Of a stretch of 64,000 nt of DNA, positions 29,410 through 39,730 are shown piece after piece (position 1 is the stretch's first letter; the number at the start of each line of letters is the position of its first letter). The position numbers and the translations under genes are program-made. Source of the stretch: Trichomonas vaginalis G3 (lineage: Eukaryota; Parabasalia; Trichomonadida; Trichomonadidae); contig NC_067204.1 of assembly GCF_026262505.1 (NCBI RefSeq), forward strand, positions 4,001,797 to 4,065,796. Direction: 5' to 3'. Below the pieces are notes generated by a model that did no database searches, was not told where the DNA came from, and saw only the letters and a list, made by a program, of their open reading frames with translations.

Positions 29410-31467
29410 ATGATTAAACAACAGCAACCACAGCAACTTAAGGCACAAAGCACCCAGGTCCCTCAGACCATTACATACGCCATATATGCATATAATTCAA
29501 AGACGGCAGAACAAACGCAAAGGTTGAAATATGGAGATTTGGAGATAGTATTGAAAAATGACCATTTCGAATTCGTTTGCAAGGGTGGTGCAGTGATATC
29601 AAATATAAAAGAAATTTTATTTATGAATTCAAAAATTAAAGGTATAACAGATGATATAACATCAATTCCACCAGAAGAACAGAGATATTACGCATTAAAT
29701 GCATTTCCTAAAGTTTTGAAGATTGGAAGATTTAATTTAAATGAGGAATTCATAGAAGGTTTCCTAAACGACATAATGAAGAAGGCAGATAAGGAATATG
29801 TTGCTGCTGTGTTAGAGAAGAAAGCAGATAAGGAATATGTTAACGAAAAAGATAATGAAATTAAAGAAAGGGTTGAATGGTATCATGAATGGACATCAAA
29901 GATTTTAAAAACTAAAGCCGATACAGGATGGGTTTCAGGATGTTTAGACCTTAAAGCGGATAAAACTTATGTTAACGATGAGTTAGAGAAGAAGGCAGAT
30001 AAGGAATATGTTGCTGCTGTGTTAGAGAAGAAAGCAGATAAGGAATATGTTAACGAAAAAGATAATGAAATTAAAGAAAGGGTTGAATGGTATCATGAAT
30101 GGACATCAAAGATTTTAAAAACTAAAGCCGATACAGGATGGGTTTCAGGATGTTTAGACCTTAAAGCGGATAAAACTTATGTTAACGATGAGTTAGAGAA
30201 GAAGGCAGATAAGGAATATGTTGCTGCTGTGTTAGAGAAGAAAGCAGATAAGGAATATGTTAACGAAAAAGATAATGAAATTAAAGAAAGGGTTGAATGG
30301 TATCATGAATGGACATCAAAGATTTTAAAAACTAAAGCCGATACAGGATGGGTTTCAGGATGTTTAGACCTTAAAGCGGATAAAACTTATGTTAACGATG
30401 AGTTAGAGAAGAAGGCAGATAAGGAATATGTTAACGAAATATACCAAAGTTTGATAGGAACAACGAAAAATATTGAAACTATTGTTGGTGACTTTTCTAT
30501 CTATGAAGAAAACAAATATTTTAGATGGGAGTTTGTACACTCCTTAAAAAATGGTATACGGTATAAACTCATTCCGAAAAATAACAATGAAATGTATGTA
30601 GGCTATATAAAGAATAATGGTACACAAGTTAAAGTTCCATTAGACAACAACTGTTACTTAAACTTATATGGAGACGAACAAAAGAAATATTTAAGAGTTT
30701 ATGAAATGGCAGATATGACATTGCCTGACCCAGCTCCAGCACCATATTATTATGACTATGGAGATGATGTCAGAACACCACATGTAGATGAACAAAAGCT
30801 AACATTATATTTAGATTATTATAGATATAAAAGATATAATGCAATAGAAAAAACGAGAATAGTATATTATTATACAGATGACAGAAATAAATATTATAGT
30901 CAAGATTTTACCTACCCTGAAAACATAAGATTATATTATAAAAAATATTCTGACACAAACCAGAAGAAACCAGAAATAGTTGCACTATATTTTAAGTTCA
31001 AAAGAGACAATCCTATAATATCGCATATGTTTAATTTAATGAACCCAGTAGGTTCTATTTATACATCAATGGATGCAAGAGGTCCTCAAGTAATGTTTGG
31101 TGTTGGTGCATGGGAACAAATAGTTGACAGGTTTTTGTATTGTGCAAACTCTTCAAAGGAAACAGGAGGTTCGAAGAAAATTACTGAAGCAAACCTTCCA
31201 CCGCACACTCATACGGGAACTACAAACACAACAGGTAATCATTCACATTCAATAACAAAAAGAGGTTATAGAAATCTTGCAGCAGGTTCGGATAGACAGG
31301 GAATGGATAGATATGATATTTCAAGTGACCCAGTAGATTCAAACGCAGGTATTTTCTGTGGAACCACAGGAAATCATTCACACACTTTCACAACAAATCC
31401 AACAGGCTCGGGTAAAGATTACATGCCACCATTTGTGACTGTATTCGCATGGTACCGCATTTATTGA
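29410..31467 (+). CDS. Long fibre protein with phage-like collar/HxH tip
   Basis: 685 residues, intact. Residues about 125-345 are a repeated shaft: KADKEYVAAVLEKKADKEYV plus a WYHEWTSKILKTKAD segment, in three 70-residue copies. Such KADKxYV strings are typical of trimeric phage tail-fibre coiled-coil/beta shafts. The last ~140 residues have the phage collar or gp10 C-terminal pattern NPVGSIYTSMDARGP, GVGAWEQIVDRFL and GGSKKITEANLPPHTHTG, then two GNHSH motifs (HxH metal sites in fibre tips), ending PPFVTVFAWYRIY. It is probably a receptor-binding or attachment fibre on the Maverick particle. The start has TTTATTTTTAAATCATAATAAATG context. A 28-bp double hairpin (29442-29469) encodes part of its N-terminus. 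Confidence 0.8.
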   Translation: MIKQQQPQQLKAQSTQVPQTITYAIYAYNSKTAEQTQRLKYGDLEIVLKNDHFEFVCKGGAVISNIKEILFMNSKIKGITDDITSIPPEEQRYYALNAFPKVLKIGRFNLNEEFIEGFLNDIMKKADKEYVAAVLEKKADKEYVNEKDNEIKERVEWYHEWTSKILKTKADTGWVSGCLDLKADKTYVNDELEKKADKEYVAAVLEKKADKEYVNEKDNEIKERVEWYHEWTSKILKTKADTGWVSGCLDLKADKTYVNDELEKKADKEYVAAVLEKKADKEYVNEKDNEIKERVEWYHEWTSKILKTKADTGWVSGCLDLKADKTYVNDELEKKADKEYVNEIYQSLIGTTKNIETIVGDFSIYEENKYFRWEFVHSLKNGIRYKLIPKNNNEMYVGYIKNNGTQVKVPLDNNCYLNLYGDEQKKYLRVYEMADMTLPDPAPAPYYYDYGDDVRTPHVDEQKLTLYLDYYRYKRYNAIEKTRIVYYYTDDRNKYYSQDFTYPENIRLYYKKYSDTNQKKPEIVALYFKFKRDNPIISHMFNLMNPVGSIYTSMDARGPQVMFGVGAWEQIVDRFLYCANSSKETGGSKKITEANLPPHTHTGTTNTTGNHSHSITKRGYRNLAAGSDRQGMDRYDISSDPVDSNAGIFCGTTGNHSHTFTTNPTGSGKDYMPPFVTVFAWYRIY
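29442..29469 (+). repeat. Double-hairpin mini-element in the fibre gene (degenerate)
   Basis: 13+2+13 layout: GGCACAAAGCACC, CA, GGTCCCTCAGACC. The second half is nearly the same as in the integrase gene (37543-37570) though the genes are unrelated. Confidence 0.6.
29780..30409 (+). repeat. 210-bp direct repeat, three copies, in the fibre gene
   Basis: Three 210-bp units appear identical at DNA level by eye, followed by a partial fourth. They encode the fibre shaft, and copy number may vary. Confidence 0.93.
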
Positions 31468-31477
31468 ATGTGCTTGA

Positions 31478-31514
31478 GCCTACTTTGCAGGCTTACCGCG
31501 TTCATTGAATGAAC
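31478..31514. terminator. Double hairpin directly after the fibre gene
   Basis: GCCTACTTTGCAGGC (31478-31492, one mismatch) and GTTCATTGAATGAAC (31500-31514, perfect) lie 10 bp after the stop codon. They may be a 3'-end signal or a mini-element insertion. Confidence 0.35.
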
Positions 31515-31609
31515 TAAATATATTTTATGTTTGTAATTAATTAGGTAATGAAGTAATGAATGAACTGCAGAAATAAATGTTTACGTTAATGTTTACAGGT
31601 TATTCAATA

Positions 31610-32056
31610 ATGAATTATTTTTGAAGAACTGAAGGTGCTACCATGTTACCATGTGCTACCAGGTCATTTAACTTCTTTTAAAAAATGAGACAACATGACA
31701 TTTAGACAACAACACAGGAGGAAGGCAGTTATGAATTATTTTTGAAGAACTGAAGGTGCTACCATGTTACCATGTTGACGACATGACATTTAGACAACAA
31801 CACAGGAGGAAGGCAGTTATGAATTATTTTTGAAGAACTGAAGGTGCTACCATGTTACCATGTGCTACCAGGTCATTTAACTTCTTTTAAAAAATGAGAC
31901 AACATGACATTTAGACAACAACACAGGAGGAAGGCAGTTATGAATTATTTTTGAAGAACTGAAGGTGCTACCATGTTACCATGTGCTACCAGGTCATTTA
32001 ACTTCTTTTAAAAAATGAGACAACATGACATTTAGACAACAACACAGGAGGAAGGC
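31610..32056 (+). repeat. ~120-bp repeat array, plus orientation, four copies
   Basis: GAAGAACTGAAGGTGCTACC recurs at about 31623, 31743, 31837 and 31957, each unit ending ACAACACAGGAGGAAGGCA. The second unit is a short form lacking the central ~40 bp. The array is mirrored by 35405-35895. Confidence 0.92.
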
Positions 32057-32078
32057 AAAAATAAATTCCAATCATACT

Positions 32079-34382
32079 TTATAAAGCTTCATTTACAGGT
32101 ATTTCATCGTCAGTAAATGAATCATCATTATCGTTTGGTTCAACCTGTTTATATAATCCTTTCATTTCTTTTTTCAAAACATAACACCATGTTTGTTTAC
32201 CGTCTATTCTTCTATGTTTCCTATCACATTTATCCTTAATACTCATTTGGAAATTCTTGTCTTTCATGTCTGATGGTTTGCAGAATAGAGCATTTTCACA
32301 CGTCATACCTGCACACAATTCATCATAATGTGTATTTATCCATACATCTAAAGGATTTGTTGATAATTCAATTAAATCTTGTTTGGCTTCAGTCATCGGT
32401 ATGATTCGTACATTAAATGATGAAAGGTCATATTGCATAAATACGTCAGCAAATTATCATAAAATTCCTTTGTGCATGAATCCATTAAATTCTTGAAGTA
32501 ATCAAATTGACCCTTGAATTTACCATTAACCCTTAAACTACGTATCTTCTGTCTCCAACTTCAATTTTGACAGGGTAGACGTTGTTAGTTACGAAAATGA
32601 AGTTTGCAACGTTCTGTGCTGTTCTTCTGGGTTGATTCTTTCATTAATTCTAATCTCATTATCCGTAATAATTGATTTTCAAAGCGTTGAAGTTTGCGAG
32701 TCTGTCTTCACCTACATTCTTGAGTTCATTAAGTACAAGAAACATTTTTATTTTCAACTACTGAGTTGAAATTACCCGTTAGCCACTTATTTCAGTAATG
32801 TTTTTACATGAATAACCAGCGAGAAGTTCAGAAATAATGTCTGTAAATCTGTTTTTACCTGTTCCCTGAAGTCCTTTCAAAATAATTGCTGTTTCATTCT
32901 TGATTCCAGGATGTTGAATCATTGATGCAATCCAGCCGAGAAGGTATTTATACACTTCATCGTTATTATCACAAATGGCTTCTTTAATGAAATTCATAAA
33001 CATCTCAATTTTTGAGTAATCAGGCTTTTCAAGAATGTTGTATTTATAACCCTGAAACGTTGAGAAAACATCTGGGGAATCAGATTTAAAGCAAACACCC
33101 TTAACGGTTAATGAAGACAATTGATTTTAGTAGTACATCCCATGCTGTTATTGTTTTACCTTTTCTTTAAAATAATTTAATCATTTTAAGTGACTCTTTC
33201 ATGTTTGACTGAAGAACGAATGATATTTGATTCATTTTGTCGTGTATGTTGTACTGATTGAATGATATTTGTTTCCACAATCTCGAAACGGATTACACGT
33301 GATAAATCCTCAATTACTTCAGAACTGTTTTTATACTGATGATTTTCAGCCTTGCGTCTAATATCTGTTATCAAAAACGAGTCATCAAGTTTGATATCAA
33401 ATGTTATTTTGGCTTACGTAATAAAGGCAAAACGTATTCATCATAATATTCCTTTTGATATATTTTTAGAATCTTCACTAAAAAATGGAGAAGTCATTAA
33501 ATGTGCATATCTACTACGTGCTTTTTCAAAATTACTTTTGCATTTTCTGTTAAATTGCAGAAGTTATAAACGTTATCGTATGCTTCATTAATTAAATGAT
33601 TAGGTAACGAATTAATAGCTTGAAACAGTGTGAATAATGTTATTTCTTTTTCTAAATTCATGTTTCCACCGTCATTATGTACTTCAAAATCACAGATGCC
33701 ATCAACTATGCTCTGGGCAAGTTTATCGTCAATGTTTACATCTTTGTTTTCATTCATGATAGTCTTTATTTCTTCGTTCTTCTGTTCAACTCTTACCTTA
33801 ATATTCAAATCATTTAATATATCATTCACTGTTCTGGTTAATGTTGAATCGTAACTTCCACGAATGAATGAGTATGTATTGATTGGTTCTGATGCATTCT
33901 TGCGAACTCTTGAATCAGCCATGACTATTAATGAACGCTTTGAATCATCCATTGAAGTCATTATGTCGATATCATAATCATTGCAGGAAAACATTTAATC
34001 ATTCTGTTCGAGGTTGAATAGAAGAAATTAGTGTTGCAATAAATGTGAAGACCTCCTGAAGCGGTTTTAACGATAACATCTTTATCCGAAAGTTTTGATA
34101 AAATGTCTTTTCTAACTGTTTCTTTAAGTTCATCATTGTACGATTTATTGATATCAACATCTTAATCGTTAAATTTGAAATTTTATTTACTAATAAAGCC
34201 ATACCAGTTTTCCTTCCTCTTCCTCCATCATGTTTGAGGTAGTTATGTAAATCAATCTTGTTTTCACCAATTCTTTCGTTGAGGGTTTTAGTTTCTGCCA
34301 CAACCAATTCCTCAGCTAATGAATCAATAACTTTTTCATCAGAAACGATATAGTTGCTGTTGTTGTTGTTTGTTACTGTCAT
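32079..34382 (-). pseudogene. Primase-helicase (AEP + D5/DUF5906 SF3 helicase), multiply frameshifted
   Basis: Reading leftward from ATG 34382, frames 34382-33999, 33994-33497, 33374-33186, 33120-32779 and 32438-32079 form one broken gene of about 760 codons. Near 34040-34075 another frame reads TASGGLHIYCNTNFFY, a primase-polymerase (AEP) motif. 33120-32779 contains AIILKGLQGTGKNRFTDIIS, the P-loop form GxQGTGKN typical of D5/DUF5906 helicases, preceded by YKYLLGWIASMIQHP. MFLVLNELKNVGEDRLANF near 32740 is the Walker B region. At least five single-base shifts are needed, so it is non-functional as written. It would prime and unwind element DNA. Confidence 0.8.
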
Positions 34383-34439
34383 TTATATAGGAATAAAAAA
34401 ATAAAAATAATTTTAAAACTAACTTTATTTTTGGACTGC

Positions 34440-34575
34440 ATCATATTTTCGTAAATGTTGTCTAAATGTCATGTTGTCTCATTTTTTAAAAGAAGTTAAA
34501 TGACCTGGTAGCACATGGTAACATGGTAGCACCTTCAGTTCTTCAAAAATAATTCATAACTGCCTTCCTCCTGTG
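34440..34575 (-). repeat. Single ~120-bp repeat copy, minus orientation
   Basis: Same unit as 35405-35895, located between the primase-helicase and KilA-N genes, upstream of the former. Confidence 0.9.
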
Positions 34576-34672
34576 TTGTTGACATAATGTCATGAGGTTA
34601 GAAATGAGGTTAGATCTAACCATCTACCCTAAAAATTATTTTTGGTGAATTCAATAAAAATAAATGGTTCAT

Positions 34673-35338
34673 TTACTCACAATATTTTTGTACAAAACAA
34701 CCCCAAGCTTTTAACTTCTTTTCTGCAGCTTCTAATGCTATCTTAGCGAGTTCATATTCTCTAAATTCTCTCTTTAAATTTTCTTGTTCCCATTGGTCTA
34801 GTTCGTATGGAGAATCTCTATAACCATAACATAACTCACGTTCATGTTCTAATTGTTTTTCGCACATTTTTCCAACTTCTTCTTCAAACAAAGGTTTAGC
34901 ATTCTCTACTGTATCTTCAAGTTCTTCTTCATCTAATTTCTCATGAACTTTCTTGTCTATGGAGTCCATAATATCTTTGACATAAAATGCATACTTTACA
35001 GAGCACCATTCAGCAACAAAATGAACGAGGTCAGGATGTATGTAAATACCTTTGAATTCATTTATAACACCCTTAGTAAGCTCATAAAATGCTTGTTTTG
35101 AGGTCGAGCCACTTTTGGCTCCACCGTATTCGTTCATCCAAAACTCAAGAATTCCCTGTATTTTAGCACTATTGAGAAATCTGTTTAAATGGTTTAACTT
35201 TCCTGCTTCTCTTGCCATCTTTGTTGCATTAATGTAACCATCCTTGTCTCTACGTAAGACTTCAATACTGTTATAAGTGCCTTTTGTGAATGTTTCGCCA
35301 TTAGATTTGTTAGTGAATGTTTTTGCTTCGACTGACAT
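34673..35338 (-). CDS. KilA-N domain protein
   Basis: About 221 residues from the second ATG (35338); an upstream ATG at 35356 would add six residues. The KilA-N core is clear: RRDKDGYINATKMAREAGK, LNHLNRFLNSAKIQ, then KGVINEFKGIYIHPDLVHFV and AEWCSVKYAFYVKDIMDSI. KilA-N is a DNA-binding domain of phages and large DNA viruses that also occurs in trichomonad genomes. The C-terminus is acidic and helical with an ELAKIALEAAEKKLKAWG coiled-coil stretch. It is flanked on both sides by 120-bp repeats, which could be its binding sites (inference). The gene is intact. Confidence 0.88.
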   Translation of the reverse strand: MSVEAKTFTNKSNGETFTKGTYNSIEVLRRDKDGYINATKMAREAGKLNHLNRFLNSAKIQGILEFWMNEYGGAKSGSTSKQAFYELTKGVINEFKGIYIHPDLVHFVAEWCSVKYAFYVKDIMDSIDKKVHEKLDEEELEDTVENAKPLFEEEVGKMCEKQLEHERELCYGYRDSPYELDQWEQENLKREFREYELAKIALEAAEKKLKAWGCFVQKYCE

Positions 35339-35404
35339 TTCTGTTCTTACATACAAAATAAAAAAATAAAAATAATTTTAAAACTAACTTTATTTTTGGG
35401 TCAT

Positions 35405-35895
35405 TTACACTCATTCCGATGAAGTCATGACAAATCATTTCCTGTGTTGTTGTCTAAATGTCATGTTGTCTCATTTTTTAAAAGAAGTTAAATGACCTGG
35501 TAGCACATGGTAACATGGTAGCACCTTCAGTTCTTCAAAAATAATTCATAACTGCCTTCCTCCTGTGTTGTTGTCTAAATGTCATGTCGTCAACATGGTA
35601 ACATGGTAGCACCTTCAGTTCTTCAAAAATAATTCATAACTGCCTTCCTCCTGTGTTGTTGTCTAAATGTCATGTTGTCTCATTTTTTAAAAGAAGTTAA
35701 ATGACCTGGTAGCACATGGTAACATGGTAGCACCTTCAGTTCTTCAAAAATAATTCATAACTGCCTTCCTCCTGTGTTGTTGTCTAAATGTCATGTCGTC
35801 AACATGGTAACATGGTAGCACCTTCAGTTCTTCAAAAATAATTCATAACTGCCTTCCTCCTGTGTTGTTGTCTAAATGTCATGTTGTCACAAACT
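35405..35895 (-). repeat. ~120-bp repeat array, minus orientation, four copies alternating long and short
   Basis: GGTAGCACCTTCAGTTCTTC recurs four times, with long and short units alternating. It is the inverted counterpart of 31610-32056. Confidence 0.92.
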
Positions 35896-35933
35896 TTAGA
35901 ACGGCATAATTTAAATTTTTATTTTTATCATAA

Positions 35934-36096
35934 ATGGATACCCCACGAGCTCAAAATTTACCACGAATCATAACAAGGGAGGAAACGATAAAAATGATGC
36001 GAGAACTTGCTAAAAATAACAAACCACTAAAATGAGAAAATGCGTTATGCAGTAATGATGGAAAGAGAGATGTTGTCAAAGAGGAATAAAAATTAA
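35934..36096 (+). pseudogene. Tiny Maverick protein, frameshifted
   Basis: ATG 35934 follows TTTTTATTTTTATCATAA (promoter-like). The first 33 codons (MDTPRAQNLPRIITREETIK...) end at TGA, and another frame continues in the same polar, helical style to TAA 36094-36096. The family is unknown. Confidence 0.35.
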
Positions 36097-36380
36097 ATTT
36101 TGATTGAGTTTAAAAATTCATCTTTATTAAATTCATCTCTTCCAATCAATTTATTTATTCTATTAAATTCTTTTATTTTTGCTTCACTCAGTTTAAGGAT
36201 TGAACGGTAAGTTTCTAATTTTTCGATTATTTCTTCATCGTTTTCAGTTCCATTAGTTTTATGGGCATCAACCCCACCGCATTGCGGCTTCTTTTTGTAA
36301 TAGCATATTTTTGATTTAATTCTGTTTAGTTTCTTTTTATATTCATCGTCTGGACTCTTGACTGCTTCGTTGTCACTCAT
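36093..36380 (-). CDS. Unidentified 95-residue Maverick protein
   Basis: A charged, helical protein (KKKLNRIKSKICYYKKKPQ...) with no known motif. Residues about 32-44 (KKPQCGGVDAHKT) are encoded by a double-hairpin mini-element at 36263-36288 and resemble the peptide KPQSGEVVDRDKT inserted in the second polymerase copy. It starts after TTTAATTTTTTTATTTCGTAAGAAATG. It lies just upstream of the 3' end of the small plus-strand gene, convergent with it. Confidence 0.5.
   Translation of the reverse strand: MSDNEAVKSPDDEYKKKLNRIKSKICYYKKKPQCGGVDAHKTNGTENDEEIIEKLETYRSILKLSEAKIKEFNRINKLIGRDEFNKDEFLNSIKI
36263..36288 (-). repeat. Double-hairpin mini-element in the 95-aa gene
   Basis: On the minus strand: GCCGCAATGCGGT, GG, GGTTGATGCCC, then ATAAAA. 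About 20 of 26 positions match the insertion at 62080-62106. Confidence 0.7.
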
Positions 36381-36399
36381 TTCTTACGAAATAAAAAAA

Positions 36400-37890
36400 T
36401 TAAATATTATTTAAATATAATGGAGTAATAAAATAAATCGGAATTTCTATTAATTTATTGTCAACTTCAACTAATACATTACCGTTAATATATCTAACAA
36501 ATTCAGCTATTGTGTCAAATCTTCGTCTTCTTTTTGTCATTGATTTATCAGTTTTTCCATAATCGAGATGAATCAAAACTTTATCCCCTTGTTTAAAATT
36601 CATGAGCCCCGAATTAATTTGTTCACGTTTAACATCATTTAACCTTTCCATTTGCTTTCTAATATATTCCCATTCTTTTGAAATATCATTTTTCATTTCC
36701 ACTGGTTTCATGTTTATAGTTCTATGCCATGTATTATTGTAATAATATACTAACTGTTGTATGATGGAGTCATGATTTCCATCCCAGTATATCTGACCGT
36801 TAACCCCTAACGCATCTCTAAGAGTTCTCATTACCGCATCAACTATTTTATTATGAAACGTATATGGAGAGGATGAGAAGAAAAAATTAATTTGTGGGAA
36901 ATAATGAGTCATAGCTGCCTGAAATCCTTTATCACCATCACCCCTGATATTATCTACTCTTTCATGATCTAGTAAGTATTGAATAGCTCTTCTTGTTTCC
37001 TGTTCTGTTTTCCCTTTCACTGGAATGCAATATAAATATCTAGTGTTAATGTTAATGGCAAATAAATAAGTAACGTTTCCTTTTGAATATTCCAGATGAT
37101 CGATTTCGTATGAATATGGATATGGAGCAAATGAAGGGCGACTAAATTTTTCCTTTAATGGTTGAATTTTTGGGTCAATTGGTTTATTTAATATCTTGAA
37201 ATCCTTTTTAAAATCTTTTTGTTTCTTTAATGTTTGAAATGGATATAATAAAGTGAATGATGAAGGATTAACTGAAGGAGGAGGCGGTACTGTCGTTGGA
37301 GGTTTTGGTGTTGCAAGTGGTTTAATTTTATCTGCTTTGATTTTGGATTTCATTCCTTCCTTCATTAATTCTGGATGTATTTTATTCATTTGTTTTAAAT
37401 ATGCTGTATATAAAGGTTTGATATACTTTCCCGCTTCGAGTTTATGTTGAAGGATGAATTCCAAAAGTTGATCTTCATTTAAAAGTCGGGCTGAATATGG
37501 TTTAACTAATGAATCATAAATTAAAGCTTGTGCATCATTTATGGTCTGAAGGACCTGGGTGTTTTGCGGCTCAGGATTATATAATTTATATAATTCATCA
37601 ATATCTTCTTCTGTTAATACTTTATTTTTGAAATCTTTCAACTGTTTAAGTTGTGATTTAGTTTTTCCCTTTGAATATTCATTATTTTTAATTTTGTCTT
37701 TAATTTCAGAAATTATTCTATCATGATATTTCAAAATTTCATTTTTATAATATGGATAATAATAATCCCTATCATCACTTGTTATATCTTCATTATATTT
37801 TTGGAGATATGATTTTAATTCATAATAACTAAGAAATTTTTGATTAAATACTAAATCATCAATTAAATTTTTTAAATCTACGTTATCCAT
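36400..37890 (-). CDS. Retrovirus-type (rve) Maverick integrase
   Basis: 496 residues, intact. The N-terminal ~190 residues are helical, followed by a Pro-rich linker (PKPPTTVPPPPSVNPSS). The catalytic core follows: PYSYEIDHLEYSKGN (first Asp), NIRGDGDKGFQAAM (second Asp) and, about 32 residues on, HNKIVDAVMRTLRDALG, where Asp stands in the place of the usual Glu. The C-terminus has an SH3/chromo-like region (GDKVLIHLDYG, RRRRFDTIAEFVRYINGNVLVEV). It joins Maverick ends to target DNA, producing the 6-bp duplication seen here. The start is after TTTATTTTTATATAAATG. A double hairpin (37543-37570) lies in the N-terminal part. Confidence 0.9.
   Translation of the reverse strand: MDNVDLKNLIDDLVFNQKFLSYYELKSYLQKYNEDITSDDRDYYYPYYKNEILKYHDRIISEIKDKIKNNEYSKGKTKSQLKQLKDFKNKVLTEEDIDELYKLYNPEPQNTQVLQTINDAQALIYDSLVKPYSARLLNEDQLLEFILQHKLEAGKYIKPLYTAYLKQMNKIHPELMKEGMKSKIKADKIKPLATPKPPTTVPPPPSVNPSSFTLLYPFQTLKKQKDFKKDFKILNKPIDPKIQPLKEKFSRPSFAPYPYSYEIDHLEYSKGNVTYLFAININTRYLYCIPVKGKTEQETRRAIQYLLDHERVDNIRGDGDKGFQAAMTHYFPQINFFFSSSPYTFHNKIVDAVMRTLRDALGVNGQIYWDGNHDSIIQQLVYYYNNTWHRTINMKPVEMKNDISKEWEYIRKQMERLNDVKREQINSGLMNFKQGDKVLIHLDYGKTDKSMTKRRRRFDTIAEFVRYINGNVLVEVDNKLIEIPIYFITPLYLNNI
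37543..37570 (-). repeat. Double-hairpin mini-element in the integrase gene
   Basis: 13+2+13 layout. On the minus strand GCCGCAAAACACC, CA, GGTCCTTCAGACC, followed by ATAAA. The first hairpin is degenerate. Confidence 0.65.
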
Positions 37891-39579
37891 TTATATAAAA
37901 ATAAAATAAATGTTTAAGGGTGCCCACCTCTTTGTCTCTTCTGTGGCATTTCATTAAATAAATGGCATACAACATCCATTTTCACAACATACAGCCTTAG
38001 TGTGTGCTCCTGTTAATGCAGTCTTACCGATTGTTAAGCGAGTCATTGACCCATTTTTAAGTTGTAAATTAATATTTTGACCATCAAATATCACTTTATC
38101 ATTTATTATATCCAAATAATTTTTAGGTGTTAATTGTTTATTTTGTCGTAAACTAACACCTTTCATTTTTTGTGCAATCTTTTTAAAATCACCTCCATCA
38201 ATTGAACCGTTGAATGATGTATAACACTTGGGGCATAAAGCAACCATGTTATCACCTTGTTTCTCAATTGCTAAACCCAATAACTTCTTCTCATGTGCTT
38301 TTTCTTCAGCTTTATTCTTTAATTTAGGTTTAAATTTCTCATCAAAACAAAGAAATCAAAAGGTGCGAATTTGAAAATGTTTTTATCATAAAATTGTTTA
38401 TCGGTTACAATTGCTTGAAATGCTTGAGTGTTAGGAAGATTTGGATCGCCAGCGATTGCCCAATAAGATGAATCAGTATCACCTTCAATGAAATGAAAAC
38501 GATTAACATCCATGCATTTATACATAAAATCATAAATGAAAACCAAATACCAGTATTTAGCATTATCTAAAGTGAAGAATGCCTCTTGTAAACATGTTTC
38601 ACATCTATAAAATCTATCTTTAAGCATCACTTGATATGTATCCTCTCCTATTTCTCTTATGTTTTTAAACTTATTTGACATACATGCAACGCGTGCCTTC
38701 TGTGCATTCATTATTTTAGTCTTTGCGTAATTTTGTGTATTCATTGCATCGTAACCATATGATCCATTAAGTGAAATCTTGCAAAATAAACTTTTTCCTT
38801 TATTTCCTTCTAATTCAGCCTTTTGTCTTTCGTTCATAAATTCATTCGCAAATTCATTAAAACAAGTGTTTTTAGTAAATGTTAAAATTGATTGAATATC
38901 ATCGATGATAAAATGAAATCTGTCGATTAGATACCAAAGATAATAAGAAGAAAATGGTTGATATTGGTTGTGTGTTGATGCTAACTGAGTTAATTTTCTC
39001 TGTTTCTGGTCAACTGGTAGATTGTTTGATTTCATGCAATTATACATAAAACTGCCAATTGTTTTTTCATCTGTGATAATATCTAAGTTTCTTATTATCG
39101 GTAAAAAGTTTATGTAATCATTAATGTATTTTTCATCAATGTGACCTTTTACTTCAGCCACGAATAAAGTATTTTTCTTTCTAATAATTCCCAGTGCTTT
39201 TGCTTTCTTTGTTGCTGTATCACAAATGATAACACCATTCAATCTTCCCGGCATATACATTTTATGGTCAGTATATTGAATGAAATCATGAGGATTAGAT
39301 GAAAATGATGAAGGATATAATGAATTAAAATCAACACCAACGAAATGAGTCATAATGTTGGTGGTGTCCTCATTTGATACAGTTTTAGTTTCTGGACTAT
39401 ATGAAAGTTTATTAATGTGCGTGATTCCTTTAAGATTTACTCTATGTTGAACATTTGATAGACCACCAGTAATTCCATTACGGAGAATGTGATAAGCTTC
39501 AACTGAATCTAAAGTCATTGGTAAATTATTTTTTAATGCATAATTTCTTAAATTGATTCTTAAACGTTGAACATCTTCA

Positions 39580-39730
39580 TCTTTATTTGATTTTACGACA
39601 TTGCAATAACAACACATTAACTGACAATTTTCTTTGGTATGTGGTTTTTCATTATCGATTCTATCCAATGTTGGTTTATTTGCATATGTAAACGCTTTAC
39701 CACACATTTTACATTTAGATGAAAGGATTA
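39580..39730 (-). other. HNH-endonuclease-like insert in the polymerase
   Basis: CKMCGKAFTY, PTLDRIDNEKPHTKENCQLM and CCYCNVVKSNKD give the C-x2-C, D-x-I-D, H-x3-N-C and C-x2-C-N layout of HNH nucleases. It lies between the exonuclease and motif A of DNA polymerase B, fully in frame. Confidence 0.7.
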
